Of a DNA stretch of 64,000 nucleotides, positions 26,438 to 34,845 are shown piece by piece. Numbering within the stretch: position 1 is the first letter of the stretch; every line of letters starts with the position of its first letter. The stretch comes from Streptomyces thermolilacinus SPC6 (GTDB lineage: Bacteria; Actinomycetota; Actinomycetes; Streptomycetales; Streptomycetaceae), in assembly GCF_000478605.2 (NCBI RefSeq), contig NZ_ASHX02000001.1:3387895-3451894 (forward strand). The letters run 5' to 3'. Position numbers and translations under genes: made by a program. Under the pieces are notes generated by a model that worked only from the letters and a program-made list of their open reading frames with translations, did no database searches and was not told the origin of the DNA.

Positions 26438-26758
26438 CCGGGAACCCCCGCCCCGTGGAGGTCGCGGTCGTCCAGGTCGATGCCGAAGTCGGCGGCGAGC
26501 ACGAGGGCGGTACGCCGCCACGCCTGCCGGTGCCGCGCCTCGTACGCGGCCAGGTAGGGGCCGTACCAGCGGGGTCGCCGCCCCGTCGATGGGCCCGTCG
26601 GCCCCGTAGGGCGACCGGTGACGGGGCAGTGCGGGCGCCGGGGCCCCGAACTCCCGCCGCTCCGCGACCACGACGCACCCCAGCCGGGCCCGCCGCCTCC
26701 CGGACCCGGGCACGAGGAAGTCCAGGACCCGGTGTAAGAACGCGTGGATAATGCCCAT
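26434..26758 (-). pseudogene. Conserved small protein with TTA codon, one frameshift
   Basis: Begins [14 protein letters not shown] with AAGGAG eight bases before the ATG, and continues to 'TPLVRP'. After removal of one base in the G run at 26557-26560 it goes on as '[20 protein letters not shown]' and '[16 protein letters not shown]', a C-terminus I recognise from small Streptomyces proteins of unknown role. Codon 8 is TTA (26735-26737), so translation should need the bldA tRNA. The stop overlaps the start of the next small gene (ATGA). The single-base defect in a homopolymer may be a sequencing error. Confidence 0.6.
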
Positions 26759-26849
26759 GTCGTCAGCTCCTTGTTAGCTGGTGGCCACGCCCCCGGACGG
26801 CTCCACCCGTCGCGGGGGTCTCCTGCTCGTGCTGACTGTACGCCACTCG

Positions 26850-26887
26850 GAACGTCCTGGCACGTCCCAGCACGCGAAAGGACGTTC
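26850..26887. promoter_or_regulatory. Inverted repeat upstream of the GntR gene
   Basis: GAACGTCC (26850-26857) and GGACGTTC (26880-26887) form eight-base inverted arms 22 bases apart, about 47 bases before the proposed ATG. They are candidates for an operator of the small GntR regulator, or for a looped stem. GntR sites are usually more compact, so the assignment is weak. Confidence 0.4.
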
Positions 26888-26933
26888 AGTCATGGCCTAT
26901 GTTGTCATGGGCTGTGCACTTAGGGTCCAAGTC

Positions 26934-27182
26934 ATGATCGAGATCGACCGCGAGAGCATCACCCCGATGTACCTGCAACTGGCCTCTGCCCTGCGGGAAC
27001 GCATTCGGCGCGGCGAGATTCCGGTCGGCCGTCGCATCCCCTCGCACTACGAGCTGGAACAGGAGACGGGCGGAGCCGTCAGCCGTCGAACCATCAAGTC
27101 CGCCATCGAGGTGCTCCAGGGCGAGGGCCTCGTGCAGGGCGTTCAGGGCAAGGGCGTCTTCGTCGTCGCGAAGCCCGACTGA
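26934..27182 (+). CDS. Small GntR-family regulator (DNA-binding domain only)
   Basis: An 82-residue protein that is almost entirely a GntR winged HTH: 'PMYLQLASALRERIRRGEIPVGRRIPSHYELEQETGG' in two blocks, then 'SRRTIKSAIEVLQGEGLVQG' and 'GKGVFVVAKPD'. It lacks the ligand-binding domain of FadR, HutC or YtrA types. Such minimal GntR proteins are common in actinobacteria, some as transfer regulators of integrative elements. ATG 26934 fits the family start 'MIEIDRES'; ATG 26892 would add 14 residues. No Shine-Dalgarno is seen, so the mRNA may be leaderless. Confidence 0.8.
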   Translation: MIEIDRESITPMYLQLASALRERIRRGEIPVGRRIPSHYELEQETGGAVSRRTIKSAIEVLQGEGLVQGVQGKGVFVVAKPD

Positions 27183-27382
27183 CGCACTCGCTCCACACGC
27201 GCTCACACCCTGCGAACGCCCCGCACCCGTGACGTGCCGATGCGGCGCTTGCCGCGCTCCGGCGCGGGGAGCACGGCGGCGCTGACGGGGGTGGGAAAGC
27301 TCGGCAGAGCTCCGGAGAACTCACGGGATGTCGCACTGAGGCGCTTGAGTCTCCAGCCACCGGAGGGTTCAGGATCCTGCTC

Positions 27383-28291
27383 ATGGAGGACGAACACCCC
27401 GACGTGCTCACCATTGGCCGGCTCGCGCACCGCACCGGACTTTCGGTGCGTACCCTGCGCTTCTGGTCGGACGAGGGGGCGGTGCCGCCTGTGGCCCGCT
27501 CCGCGGGCGGCTACCGGTTGTACGACGCCGGGTCCGTGGCCCGCGTCGAGCTGGTCCGCACCCTGCGGGAGCTGGGCCTCGGGCTCGACGACGTGTGTCG
27601 CGTCCTGAGCGGCCGCACCACGGTCGCCGAGGTCGCCGACGCGCATGTGGCCGCGCTCGACGCGCGGATCCGCTCGCTCAAGGTGAGCCGGGCCGTCCTC
27701 TCCACCGTGGCGAAACGGGGCTCGACCGTTGAGGAGACAGCACTGATGAACCGGTTGGCGCGGCTTTCCGCCGCCGAGCGCAAGCAGATCATCGACGAGT
27801 TCAAGGAGGAGGTGTTCGGCGGCCTCGACGACCCGCGCCTGCGCGACCGCATGCGCGCCTTCAGCATCGAACTGCCCGACGATCCCACACCTGAGCAGGT
27901 CGACGCCTGGATCGAACTGGCGGAACTGGTGCGGGACCCCGGCTTCCGCGCCCGGTTGCGCACATGGATGGAGCTCAACACGCCCGCACCGGGGCAGGGC
28001 CGTCCCAGCGGGGCGTCCATCTGGTGGGCCAGGCAGATCGTGCAGACCGTCGCGGAGGTCAGAGAAGGCGGGGTCGCTCCCGAGGGGCCGGCGGCGGCCG
28101 AGCTGCTGTCCGAGCTGTTCGGTGACGCCGATCGGGCCGCCGTGCTGCGCAGCCTGGAGGCCGGGATCGAGGCAGGAGCGGAGCACTACCGCAGGCTCGT
28201 CGCCCGTGTGCGCGGGCAGGACGCGTCGCCCGACGCGACCGAGGAGCTGGAGTGGCTGGCGCGGGCCCTGCGCGCCGCGGGCCGGACCTGA
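27383..28291 (+). CDS. MerR-family regulator with a large C-terminal domain
   Basis: A 302-residue regulator: N-terminal MerR HTH (residues 8-75; 'IGRLAHRTGLSVRTLRFWSDEGAVPP', 'GYRLYDAGSVARVELVRTLRELGL'), then a coiled coil and a helical C-terminal domain of about 190 residues ('LMNRLARLSAAERKQIIDEF', 'SIWWARQIVQTVAEV'). The extended domain probably binds an effector and resembles TipA-like or drug-sensing MerR proteins only in layout. It stands alone, and the 200-base region upstream holds no gene. Confidence 0.82.
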   Translation: MEDEHPDVLTIGRLAHRTGLSVRTLRFWSDEGAVPPVARSAGGYRLYDAGSVARVELVRTLRELGLGLDDVCRVLSGRTTVAEVADAHVAALDARIRSLKVSRAVLSTVAKRGSTVEETALMNRLARLSAAERKQIIDEFKEEVFGGLDDPRLRDRMRAFSIELPDDPTPEQVDAWIELAELVRDPGFRARLRTWMELNTPAPGQGRPSGASIWWARQIVQTVAEVREGGVAPEGPAAAELLSELFGDADRAAVLRSLEAGIEAGAEHYRRLVARVRGQDASPDATEELEWLARALRAAGRT

Positions 28292-28311
28292 CCGCGTCGG
28301 CACACCGGCGC

Positions 28312-28347
28312 CGACTGGTGGGACGGAGCGCTCCGTCCCACCAGTCG
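28312..28347. terminator. Bidirectional terminator palindrome
   Basis: A perfect 36-bp palindrome: CGACTGGTGGGACGGAGC directly followed by its reverse complement. It lies 20 bases after the MerR stop and about 100 bases after the end of the convergent prenyl synthase gene. RNA from either side would form an 18-bp stem. There is no T tract, as is common for Streptomyces terminators. Confidence 0.8.
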
Positions 28348-28448
28348 CGGGTCGCGGACTGTTCGGACCCTTGGGGCCTCCCGAAGTGGTGCCCGTTCGC
28401 TGCCCGTTCTCATGGACCGAGCCAGGCGCGCCCCTGGGGTGCGGGTGA

Positions 28449-29687
28449 CTACACCGCCCGGTGCAGCAGGAAGGCCAGCAGGGCGTCGAGGTCGCGGGAG
28501 GGGCCCGGGCGCAGGGGGACGGCGCGCAGGCAGCGGCGGGCCGCGGCGAGCTGGTCCACCGCCTCCCGCATCGTCGCCGCGCGGCCGCCCGCCCGCTCCA
28601 CCAGTGACGCGGCCCGCGCGGCCACCGCCGGGTCGTCCAGCGTGCCGGCGGCGTCCACCGGGTCCGGCGACGGCGCCTCGGGTGTGCCCGGCCGGCCGGG
28701 CGCGGGTGCGCCCGGTGCGGCGGCTTCCAGCAGCGCGGCCAGCTCGCGGGACTCGGGCGTCCCGGCGGCCAGCGCGGCGAGCACCGGGTACGTCTTCTTG
28801 CCCCGCCGCAGGTCGCCGTGGACGGGCTTGCCGGTCACCGCCGGGTCGCCCCACACCCCCAGCAGGTCGTCCACCGCCTGGAACGCCACGCCCAGGTGCC
28901 GCCCCGCCCGGTCCAGCGCGGCCACCGTCGCCTCGGGCGCGCCGCCCAGCAGCGCCCCGAGCGCCGCCGCGCACCCCAGGAGCGAGCCGGTCTTGTGCTC
29001 GGCCATCACCCGGTACGCCTCGGGCCGTACCGCGTCGGGCCCCGTCCACGGCCGGTCCTCAAAGCACAGGTCGTCCGCCTGGCCGCGCACCAGGTCGGTG
29101 AGCGTCTCGCCGAGGCGCCGCACGGCCGGTCCTGTGTGCGTGCTGGGCACCTCCGCGAGGCTCTGCACGGCCAGCGCGAACAACGCGTCACCGGCCAGGA
29201 CGGCGGGCCCGGTGCCGTACGCCTTCCACACCGTCTCCCGCTGCCGCCGCAGCGCGTCGCCGTCCATGATGTCGTCGTGGAGCAGCGAGAACGCGTGGAC
29301 CAGCTCCACCGCCACCGCGCCCGCCACGGCGACCCGCCCGTCCGCGCCGACCGCCTCCGCGCCCAGCACGGCGAGGGCCTGCCGTACGCCCTTCCCCTCC
29401 GACGCGCCCGGCTCGGGCGTGCCGTCCACATCGGCCCAGCCCAGCGAGAACGCCGCCATCTCCCCGGTCCACGGGTGCAGCCGCCCCACCGCCCCGGCGA
29501 GCGCGGGCCGTACGAGCGCACGGCACCGCAGCAGCAGCGCGTCGGCCTCCCCGCGCGCCCCCGCCCCCACGCCCGCCCGGTCCGCGCCCGAGCCCGCAGG
29601 GCCCGCACCCTCCAGGCCCGCGCCCGCCAGGCGACCGCCTCCGTCCGCAGCGACGGCCGCAGGCGCCCCCACCGAAAGGAACCCCAT
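28449..29687 (-). CDS. Polyprenyl synthetase (isoprenyl diphosphate synthase)
   Basis: A 412-residue trans-prenyltransferase that would condense isopentenyl diphosphate onto allylic diphosphates. The first Asp-rich motif is 'LLHDDIMDGD' with the usual following 'RRQRETVW'. The second is the variant 'DDLLGVWGDPAVTGKPV' then 'DLRRGKKTYPVLAAL'. The first 45 residues and the 320-350 region are Gly/Ala/Pro-rich and probably disordered. ATG 29687 overlaps the stop of the TPR gene (ATGA). The variant second motif and disordered N-terminus recall prenyltransferases that are cargo of family 2 encapsulins, but no shell gene is here, so that link is speculative. Confidence 0.88.
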   Translation of the reverse strand: MGFLSVGAPAAVAADGGGRLAGAGLEGAGPAGSGADRAGVGAGARGEADALLLRCRALVRPALAGAVGRLHPWTGEMAAFSLGWADVDGTPEPGASEGKGVRQALAVLGAEAVGADGRVAVAGAVAVELVHAFSLLHDDIMDGDALRRQRETVWKAYGTGPAVLAGDALFALAVQSLAEVPSTHTGPAVRRLGETLTDLVRGQADDLCFEDRPWTGPDAVRPEAYRVMAEHKTGSLLGCAAALGALLGGAPEATVAALDRAGRHLGVAFQAVDDLLGVWGDPAVTGKPVHGDLRRGKKTYPVLAALAAGTPESRELAALLEAAAPGAPAPGRPGTPEAPSPDPVDAAGTLDDPAVAARAASLVERAGGRAATMREAVDQLAAARRCLRAVPLRPGPSRDLDALLAFLLHRAV

Positions 29688-30784
29688 CACCGCACCCCCT
29701 CCCCGTCGCTCACCGGCAAGGGCCCCACGCCCAGTTCGGCGGCGGCCTTCTCCACCATGTCGCGGGCGTGGCGCAGCCCGATCCGGTCGAGGGTGACGCG
29801 CAGCGCGGCCAGTTCGGCGGCCGTCTCGGAGGCGTCGCGGCCCAGCCGGGCCCGGGACTTGGCGAGGCCGAGGCGGGACAGCGCCGTACCGCGCGGCTCC
29901 TCCATCTCGCGGAACTCCGCCAGCGCCAGCGCGTACATGACGCGGGCCTCCTCGTACCGGCCCGCCCGGTACAGGACGTTGCCGCGCATCTTGTGGTTGT
30001 ACGCCAGCGCGCTGGACAACTTCATGTCACGGCACACCACTTCGGCCTCCGACAGCAGCCTCAGCGCCCGCTCGGTGTCCCCGTCCCGTACGGAGACGAC
30101 GTCCGCGATGCCGCGCAGCGCCCAGGCCCAGCCGCGCCGGTCGTCGGCCCGGTCGGCGGTCTCGGCGGCCTCCTCGAACAGCGCGAGGGCCTTGTCGTAC
30201 GAGCCGGTGTTGCGGTGCATCTGCGCGATGCCCTCCAGGGCCCACACGGTGTGCCGGGCCTCGCCGCGCCGCCGGGCCTCCGCGAGGAGCTGCTCGTGCA
30301 GCTCGCCGACCGCCTGGTAGTCGCCCTGTATCCGCCCCGTCTCGGCCAGCCCCGCGAGTGAGTACCCGCGTACGACGACGTCCCCGCCGCGCTCGCCCGC
30401 CTCGGCCGCGAGGCGCAGCAGCCGGTACGCGAGGGCGAGGGCGCCGCGCTGCCGGGCGAGGGTGCCGCCGCTCCACAGGGCCCACGCCATGGCGCCCACG
30501 TCCCCGGCGTCCCGCGCGGCCCGGTAGCTGGCCTTCCACGCACGGTCGGCGTCCTCGACGCGCCCGAGCCGCCGGTACGCCTCCGCGACGGCGAGCCCGC
30601 ACCGCGCGACCTCCGCCCGTTCCCCGGCTGCCTCGGCGGCCCGCAACTCCCGTATGCCGCGCTCCAGTACCTCCGTCAGCGAGGAGTTCACCGACAGTGA
30701 CCCGAGGGCCCCCTGGTACTCCGGCGCGAACGCCTTCCCCCGCGCTCCGGCATTCGCCGTCGCCGCTGTCTGACTTATCGTCAC
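29687..30784 (-). CDS. Tetratricopeptide-repeat protein coupled to the prenyl synthase
   Basis: A 365-residue all-helical protein with about six to seven TPR units. Clear ones are 'RCGLAVAEAYRRLGRVEDADRAW', 'WALEGIAQMHRNTGSYDKALALF' and 'HKMRGNVLYRAGRYEEARVMY'. The N-terminal 40 residues are not repeats. GTG 30784 has GGGAG six bases upstream. Its stop overlaps the synthase start, so the two are translated together. A scaffold or regulatory partner of the prenyl synthase is the natural inference, but no biochemical role is visible. Confidence 0.82.
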   Translation of the reverse strand: MTISQTAATANAGARGKAFAPEYQGALGSLSVNSSLTEVLERGIRELRAAEAAGERAEVARCGLAVAEAYRRLGRVEDADRAWKASYRAARDAGDVGAMAWALWSGGTLARQRGALALAYRLLRLAAEAGERGGDVVVRGYSLAGLAETGRIQGDYQAVGELHEQLLAEARRRGEARHTVWALEGIAQMHRNTGSYDKALALFEEAAETADRADDRRGWAWALRGIADVVSVRDGDTERALRLLSEAEVVCRDMKLSSALAYNHKMRGNVLYRAGRYEEARVMYALALAEFREMEEPRGTALSRLGLAKSRARLGRDASETAAELAALRVTLDRIGLRHARDMVEKAAAELGVGPLPVSDGEGVR

Positions 30785-31270
30785 ATGCGCTCCCTGGTGC
30801 GTCCGTTACTGGTCAAGACGGTATGAGCGCCAAGGGGTTCCAAAAGTCAGCCGCAGTGTGGGCCAGAGGTCATACCTGAGTGCTACACGACCACCCTCCG
30901 TCATCACAGAGACGTACGGGTCCGCGCCCGGCGCCGCGTGCCGGGACCGTCAGCGGAACGCCTCGTCCGTGAGGATGTGGAGCGGGCCGACCAGAGTGGC
31001 GCCGCTGACGATCTCGCGGCGGTCGATCATGGCCACAGGTTTCACCCACCTGTTCCCGGAGACCGGCCGTTCCCCGTGCCGCTCTCGACGCGCGCTCGCC
31101 CCGTCAGACCGCCGGTGCGGGGGCTCGCAGCGGGGGAGCAGCCTGCGGGGGTGTGGGCGGGGGGTGTGGGGGCGGTGGGGGCGTACGAGCCCGCCGCCCC
31201 CACCAGGCCGGTGCCCCCTGCCGGGCCCCTTGCTCGCGCTGCCCGGCCCAGCGGGCGTGGGGCACGGGGG
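30785..31270. other. Intergenic region, at most a tiny leftward frame
   Basis: A 486-base interval. A 26-codon leftward frame (30950-31030) beginning MIDRREIVSG and ending TDEAFR has good codon bias but no recognised family and no ribosome site; it may be a gene remnant. The right half (31100-31260) is G-rich on the plus strand with GGGGGTGTGGG repeats and holds no credible gene. The left end contains the promoter of the TPR operon. Confidence 0.45.
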
Positions 31271-32170
31271 TCAGGTGGTCAGGGTCTCGGGGGTGAGGTG
31301 GGATAGGCGGGTGGGGTCGGTGAGGATGTCGAGGGACGTGATGCGCCTGCCCCGCACCGTGAAGGACATCACCGAGATCACCCGGCCCTCCGCCAGCGCC
31401 ACCACGCCGGGCGTGCCGTTGACCAGCACCGGGAGGGCGGCCTCCGCGAGGCGGGCGAAGACGACCGCCTGGGACGCGACCGTCGTAGCGCCGCGCCGCA
31501 GCACGCTCGGGCGCAGGCCGCCGCCGTCGGAGCGGGCCACCACGTCCGGGTCCAGCACGGCGACCAGCGCGTCCAGGTCGCCGCCCCTGGCCGCCGCCAG
31601 GAACGCCGCCACGACCTCCCCGCGCCGGGCCGCGTCGCCGTCGCCGTTCGGCGCGGGCGCCGCCGCCCGCACCCGCCGCCGGGCGCGGCTGGCCAGCTGC
31701 CGGGACGACGCCTCCGTGCGGCCCAGCACCTCCGCCACGTCCTCGAACGGCACCGCGAACAGGTCGTGCAGCACGAAGGCCAGCCGCTCCGCCGGGGCCA
31801 GCGTGTCCAGGACGATCATCAGCGCGAGGCCGACCTCGTCCGCGAACAGCGCCTCCTCCTCCGGGTCCGGCCCCGACACCCGGCTCACCACCGGGTCGGG
31901 CAGCCGCACCCGCCCGTCCTCCCCGTGCAGCGGCTCCTCGCGGCGCGCGGTACGGGACCGCAGCTGGTTCAGGCAGACGCGGCCGACGACGGTGGTGAGC
32001 CAGCCGCCGAGGTTCCGTATCTCCTCCGGCTCGGCGCGGGACAGCCGCAGCCACGTCTCCTGCACGGCGTCCTCCGCCTCGCCGAGCGAGCCCAGCATCC
32101 GGTAGGCCACGGCGCGCAGCCGGGGCCGGTGCTCCTCGAACCGCCATGCCAGGTCCGTGTTCTCGCCCAT
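31271..32170 (-). CDS. ECF41-type RNA polymerase sigma factor (SigJ-like)
   Basis: A 299-residue extracytoplasmic-function sigma factor. Region 2 is 'FEEHRPRLRAVAYRMLGSLGEAEDAVQETWLRL'-like (residues 11-45) and region 4 is 'LAPAERLAFVLHDLFAVPFEDVAEVLGRT'-like (about 120-150). A C-terminal SnoaL-like domain follows (about 185-299) with 'FLAAARGGDLDALVAVLDPDV', as in the ECF41 group, where this extension modulates activity and replaces an anti-sigma factor. ATG 32170 gives a normal N-terminus. No carboxymuconolactone decarboxylase or oxidoreductase partner, typical for ECF41, is adjacent. Confidence 0.9.
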   Translation of the reverse strand: MGENTDLAWRFEEHRPRLRAVAYRMLGSLGEAEDAVQETWLRLSRAEPEEIRNLGGWLTTVVGRVCLNQLRSRTARREEPLHGEDGRVRLPDPVVSRVSGPDPEEEALFADEVGLALMIVLDTLAPAERLAFVLHDLFAVPFEDVAEVLGRTEASSRQLASRARRRVRAAAPAPNGDGDAARRGEVVAAFLAAARGGDLDALVAVLDPDVVARSDGGGLRPSVLRRGATTVASQAVVFARLAEAALPVLVNGTPGVVALAEGRVISVMSFTVRGRRITSLDILTDPTRLSHLTPETLTT

Positions 32171-32478
32171 CTGCCGCCACCCCCGGGGCTCGCCGCGTCC
32201 TGCCGCCGTGAGGACGATACGGCGCGCGGGCGACCCGCGGGAGGTGGTTGGCGACGTACCGCCGTACGGCACGGTGTCCGGCGGGGCGCGGCGGGTGGTC
32301 GTGGGCGCCTCCCCAGTCCCGTACCCCCGCGGTGCCCCGGAGCACGCGCGCCCCCGGCCCCGGTTCCGGCACCTGTCCCCCCCCCCCGCCGCGCGCCCGG
32401 TCCCGCCGTGTGCCCGGTGTACGCGCCCGGCCCCGGCCCGCGCCCGTGTATGGCGAGAACCACCCGTGGGCCATTTCG
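32171..32478. other. Divergent intergenic region between sigma factor and TetR
   Basis: About 308 bases with a run of ten C near 32383-32393 and otherwise unremarkable GC-rich DNA. It must contain the promoters of the ECF41 sigma gene and the TetR operon. Frames open across it have poor codon use. No -10/-35 pair could be picked with confidence. Confidence 0.4.
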
Positions 32479-32505
32479 GTGAGCGTGCTCAGTGAGTATG
32501 CTCAC
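32479..32505. promoter_or_regulatory. TetR operator candidate covering the start codon
   Basis: Two nested palindromes share one centre at 32492. The outer arms are GTGAGC (32479-32484) and GCTCAC (32500-32505). The inner arms are CTCA and TGAG around a single G. The 27-bp dyad has the size expected for a TetR dimer pair and covers the ATG at 32498, so binding would block both transcription and translation of the TetR-monooxygenase operon. Confidence 0.75.
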
Positions 32506-33250
32506 CGACATGTCCCGGACACCGACGCCGCCCGTCCCGACAGGCGCCGTCCCCACAGGCCCCCTCCCGCCAGGCCCCTCCGTGGAGGGCCGCGTCGCGA
32601 CGGGGCCCCCGGAACGCCCCGCCGGGGTACGGCAGCAGCGCAAGCGGCAGACGCGGCAGGCACTCCTCGGTGCCGCCCGACGGGTGCTGGAGCGGCGCGG
32701 CATGGGCGGGCTCACCACACGGGAGGTCGCCGCCGAGGCCGGGGTCGCCGCCGGGACCTTCTTCGTCCACTTCCCCGACCTCAACACCCTGGTCGAGACC
32801 CTCCTCGACGAGCACGTGGGCCAGGCGCTCGACCGGGCCCTGCGCACGCTGTCCGACGACGGCGACCTCGTGGCGCGCCTCGTGCACGTCGCCGCCGAGC
32901 TGTACGCGAGCTACGACCGCGAGCCGGAGCTGTCCCGCCAGTACATCTCCGCGTCCCTCTTCCACCACCACCCCGACGGCCCGGCGGAGCGCCGCATGGC
33001 CGAGTTCCGGGAGTGGGTGAGCGGCGAGTTCGCGCGGGCCGCCGAGGCGGGGGCGGTGCCGCCGCTGGACCCGCTCCTGGGGTTCACCTCGTACTTCTCC
33101 CTCTACTTCGGCGTCCTCGTCGCCGGACTGCGCGGCGAACTGGACCGCGAGGCCCAACTCGCCGTGCTGGACGCGGCGTTGCGGCGGCTCGTCGGTGGCG
33201 GGGGGCCCGGCGGCGGTGGCCGCGCGGCGCGGGAAGGGCGGACGGCGTGA
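32498..33250 (+). CDS. TetR-family repressor of the adjoining monooxygenase
   Basis: A 250-residue TetR regulator: HTH at about residues 50-95 ('TRQALLGAARRVLERRGMGG', 'TTREVAAEAGVAAGTFFVHFPDLNTLVETLL') and a helical ligand domain to about residue 235. The first 40 residues are Pro/Thr/Gly-rich. Possible starts are GTG 32492, ATG 32498 and ATG 32510, all within or near the palindromic operator. The stop overlaps the GTG of the FAD monooxygenase (GTGA), so the repressor and the enzyme form one unit, probably induced by the enzyme's substrate. Confidence 0.88.
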   Translation: MLTDMSRTPTPPVPTGAVPTGPLPPGPSVEGRVATGPPERPAGVRQQRKRQTRQALLGAARRVLERRGMGGLTTREVAAEAGVAAGTFFVHFPDLNTLVETLLDEHVGQALDRALRTLSDDGDLVARLVHVAAELYASYDREPELSRQYISASLFHHHPDGPAERRMAEFREWVSGEFARAAEAGAVPPLDPLLGFTSYFSLYFGVLVAGLRGELDREAQLAVLDAALRRLVGGGGPGGGGRAAREGRTA

Positions 33251-34482
33251 CGCACCCGGACCCGGGGCGGCCCGGGCACCCGGACCCTGAGCCGCTCAAG
33301 GTCCTCGTCGCGGGCGGCGGCATCGGCGGACTGGCCGCCGCGCTCGCCCTGACGCGCGCCGGGCACGAGGTCACCGTCGCCGAGCGCGCGCCCCGGTACG
33401 AGCCCGCGGGCGCCGGTATCGTCCTGGCGCCCAACGCCCTCCACGTACTCGCCGCCCTCGGGGTCGATCTCGCCCCGCACAGCCTGGCGCTGCCGTCGCT
33501 GGACGTGACGGCGGCGGACGGCACAGTGCTGCGGAGCGTCGAGCCGCAGCACTTCGGCCCCGGGTACGGGCCCACCCGCGCCCTGTCCCGTACGGCCCTG
33601 CAGTCGGCGCTCCTGGACGCCCTCCCGGCCGCCGCCCGGCCGGTGAACGGCCGCTCCGTGGCCGCCGTGCGGGACCGGGGCGACGCGGTGACCGTCCGGT
33701 TCGCCGTCACCCCCGATACGCCTGGCACGGCCGCGGCCCCGAGGCCCGGCACGGAGGCGTACGAGGAGACGTACGACCTCGTCGTGGGCGCCGACGGCAT
33801 CCGCTCCACCGTCCGCGACCAGATCACCGCCCGCCCCGCCGCCCTCCGCTACAGCGGCGCGACCTGCTGGCGCGGCCTCACCGACAACCCCGGCGTGACC
33901 CGCGCCGTCGAGTCCTGGGGGCCCGGCACCAAGACCGGCCTCGTGCCGCTGCCGGACGGCCGCCTGTACTACTTCTACGTCCGTACGGCTCCACGCCGCG
34001 CCCCCGCGCCCGCGTGGCCGGACGGGTTCCGCCGCGCCTTCGCCCACCACCGGGGCGTACCGGCCCGCCTGCTCGACGCCCAGGACGGGCCGCCGCCGCT
34101 CCACCACGACCTGGAGGAGCTGTACGCGCCGGTGTGGGGGCGCGGGCGGGTGCTGCTCCTCGGCGACGCGGCCCACGCGATGACCCCGAACCTGGGGCAG
34201 GGCGCGGCGATGGCCGTCGAGGACGCGTACGCCCTGGCGCTGGCCCTCCGCCCGGGTGGCGTGACGGGCGCGGCGGAACGGTACCGGGCGCTGCGGCACC
34301 GCCGGGTGCGGGCCGTCCAGCTGGCCTCCCGGCACGCCGGGTCGGTCAGCGGCTGGCGCAACCCGGTGGGGCGCGCCCTGCGGGAAACGGCGATGCGCCG
34401 CATGCCGGACGCGCTCACGGCACGCCAGTACCGGGGCCTGGTCGAACCGGCCCTCGCACTGCTGCGCCGACCGTCGGCGTAA
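33247..34482 (+). CDS. FAD-dependent aromatic-type monooxygenase
   Basis: A 411-residue flavoprotein of the PHBH/UbiH class A monooxygenase family. The dinucleotide-binding 'VAGGGIGGLAAALALTRAG' is near the N-terminus, the DG motif is 'VVGADGIRSTVRD' at about residue 180, and the GD motif is 'LLLGDAAHAMTPNLGQGAAMAVEDAYAL' at about 300-327. Substrate candidates are aromatic compounds or antibiotics; the sequence does not decide. It is translated from a GTG overlapping the TetR stop and is the last gene of that operon. Confidence 0.9.
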   Translation: MTHPDPGRPGHPDPEPLKVLVAGGGIGGLAAALALTRAGHEVTVAERAPRYEPAGAGIVLAPNALHVLAALGVDLAPHSLALPSLDVTAADGTVLRSVEPQHFGPGYGPTRALSRTALQSALLDALPAAARPVNGRSVAAVRDRGDAVTVRFAVTPDTPGTAAAPRPGTEAYEETYDLVVGADGIRSTVRDQITARPAALRYSGATCWRGLTDNPGVTRAVESWGPGTKTGLVPLPDGRLYYFYVRTAPRRAPAPAWPDGFRRAFAHHRGVPARLLDAQDGPPPLHHDLEELYAPVWGRGRVLLLGDAAHAMTPNLGQGAAMAVEDAYALALALRPGGVTGAAERYRALRHRRVRAVQLASRHAGSVSGWRNPVGRALRETAMRRMPDALTARQYRGLVEPALALLRRPSA

Positions 34483-34545
34483 CGGCACCGGCGGCGCGGC
34501 GCCGCCGACGGGCTCGGCCGGGCCGCGGGTGGCGCGTCGGCGGGC

Positions 34546-34845
34546 TCAGCCGCGCTGCGTGTGGTGCGTCGGCGGGCTCAGCACCGCGCCGCCGCCCTCC
34601 TGCACGGCCTCCACCGCGAGCTGGTGCAGCGTGCGGCTCTCCTCCTCGGAGTGGCACGGCACGGGACTGCCGGCCATCGTGTACCAGTCGGAGCCGCCGC
34701 TGTACTGGATCGCGACGTCCGCCTCCGACCCGGACCAGGTGGTGTGGACGCTGAGGTTGCCCGTGAGCACCCCCAGCTCGACGGTGCGGACGCCGCCCGT
34801 CCCCGCGAAGACGTTGACCGTCGTCCAGGACGCCCATCCGGTCAT
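34546..34845 (-). CDS. Hypothetical protein (99 aa)
   Basis: A 99-residue protein beginning MTGWASWTTVNVFAG. It looks like a small beta-rich domain ('VRTVELGVLTGNLSVHTTWSG', 'ADVAIQYSGGSDWYTMAG') followed by a helix 'SRTLHQLAVEAVQEGGG'. There are no membrane segments and no motif I recognise. It stands between the monooxygenase and the phosphatase, transcribed against both. Codon bias and composition indicate a real gene. Confidence 0.65.
   Translation of the reverse strand: MTGWASWTTVNVFAGTGGVRTVELGVLTGNLSVHTTWSGSEADVAIQYSGGSDWYTMAGSPVPCHSEEESRTLHQLAVEAVQEGGGAVLSPPTHHTQRG

Noticed and set aside
26441-26758. RtcB with a 225-residue N-terminal extension, as the continuous open frame would suggest
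   Set aside because: The extension reads through two frameshifted small genes; RtcB proper begins at GTG 26083.
30950-31030. 26-codon leftward frame MIDRREIVSG...TDEAFR
   Set aside because: Good codon bias but no ribosome site, no family and very short; noted in the intergenic entry only.
31100-31260. G-rich segment as a G-quadruplex regulatory element
   Set aside because: G runs are frequent throughout this GC-rich DNA; nothing ties this stretch to a start site.
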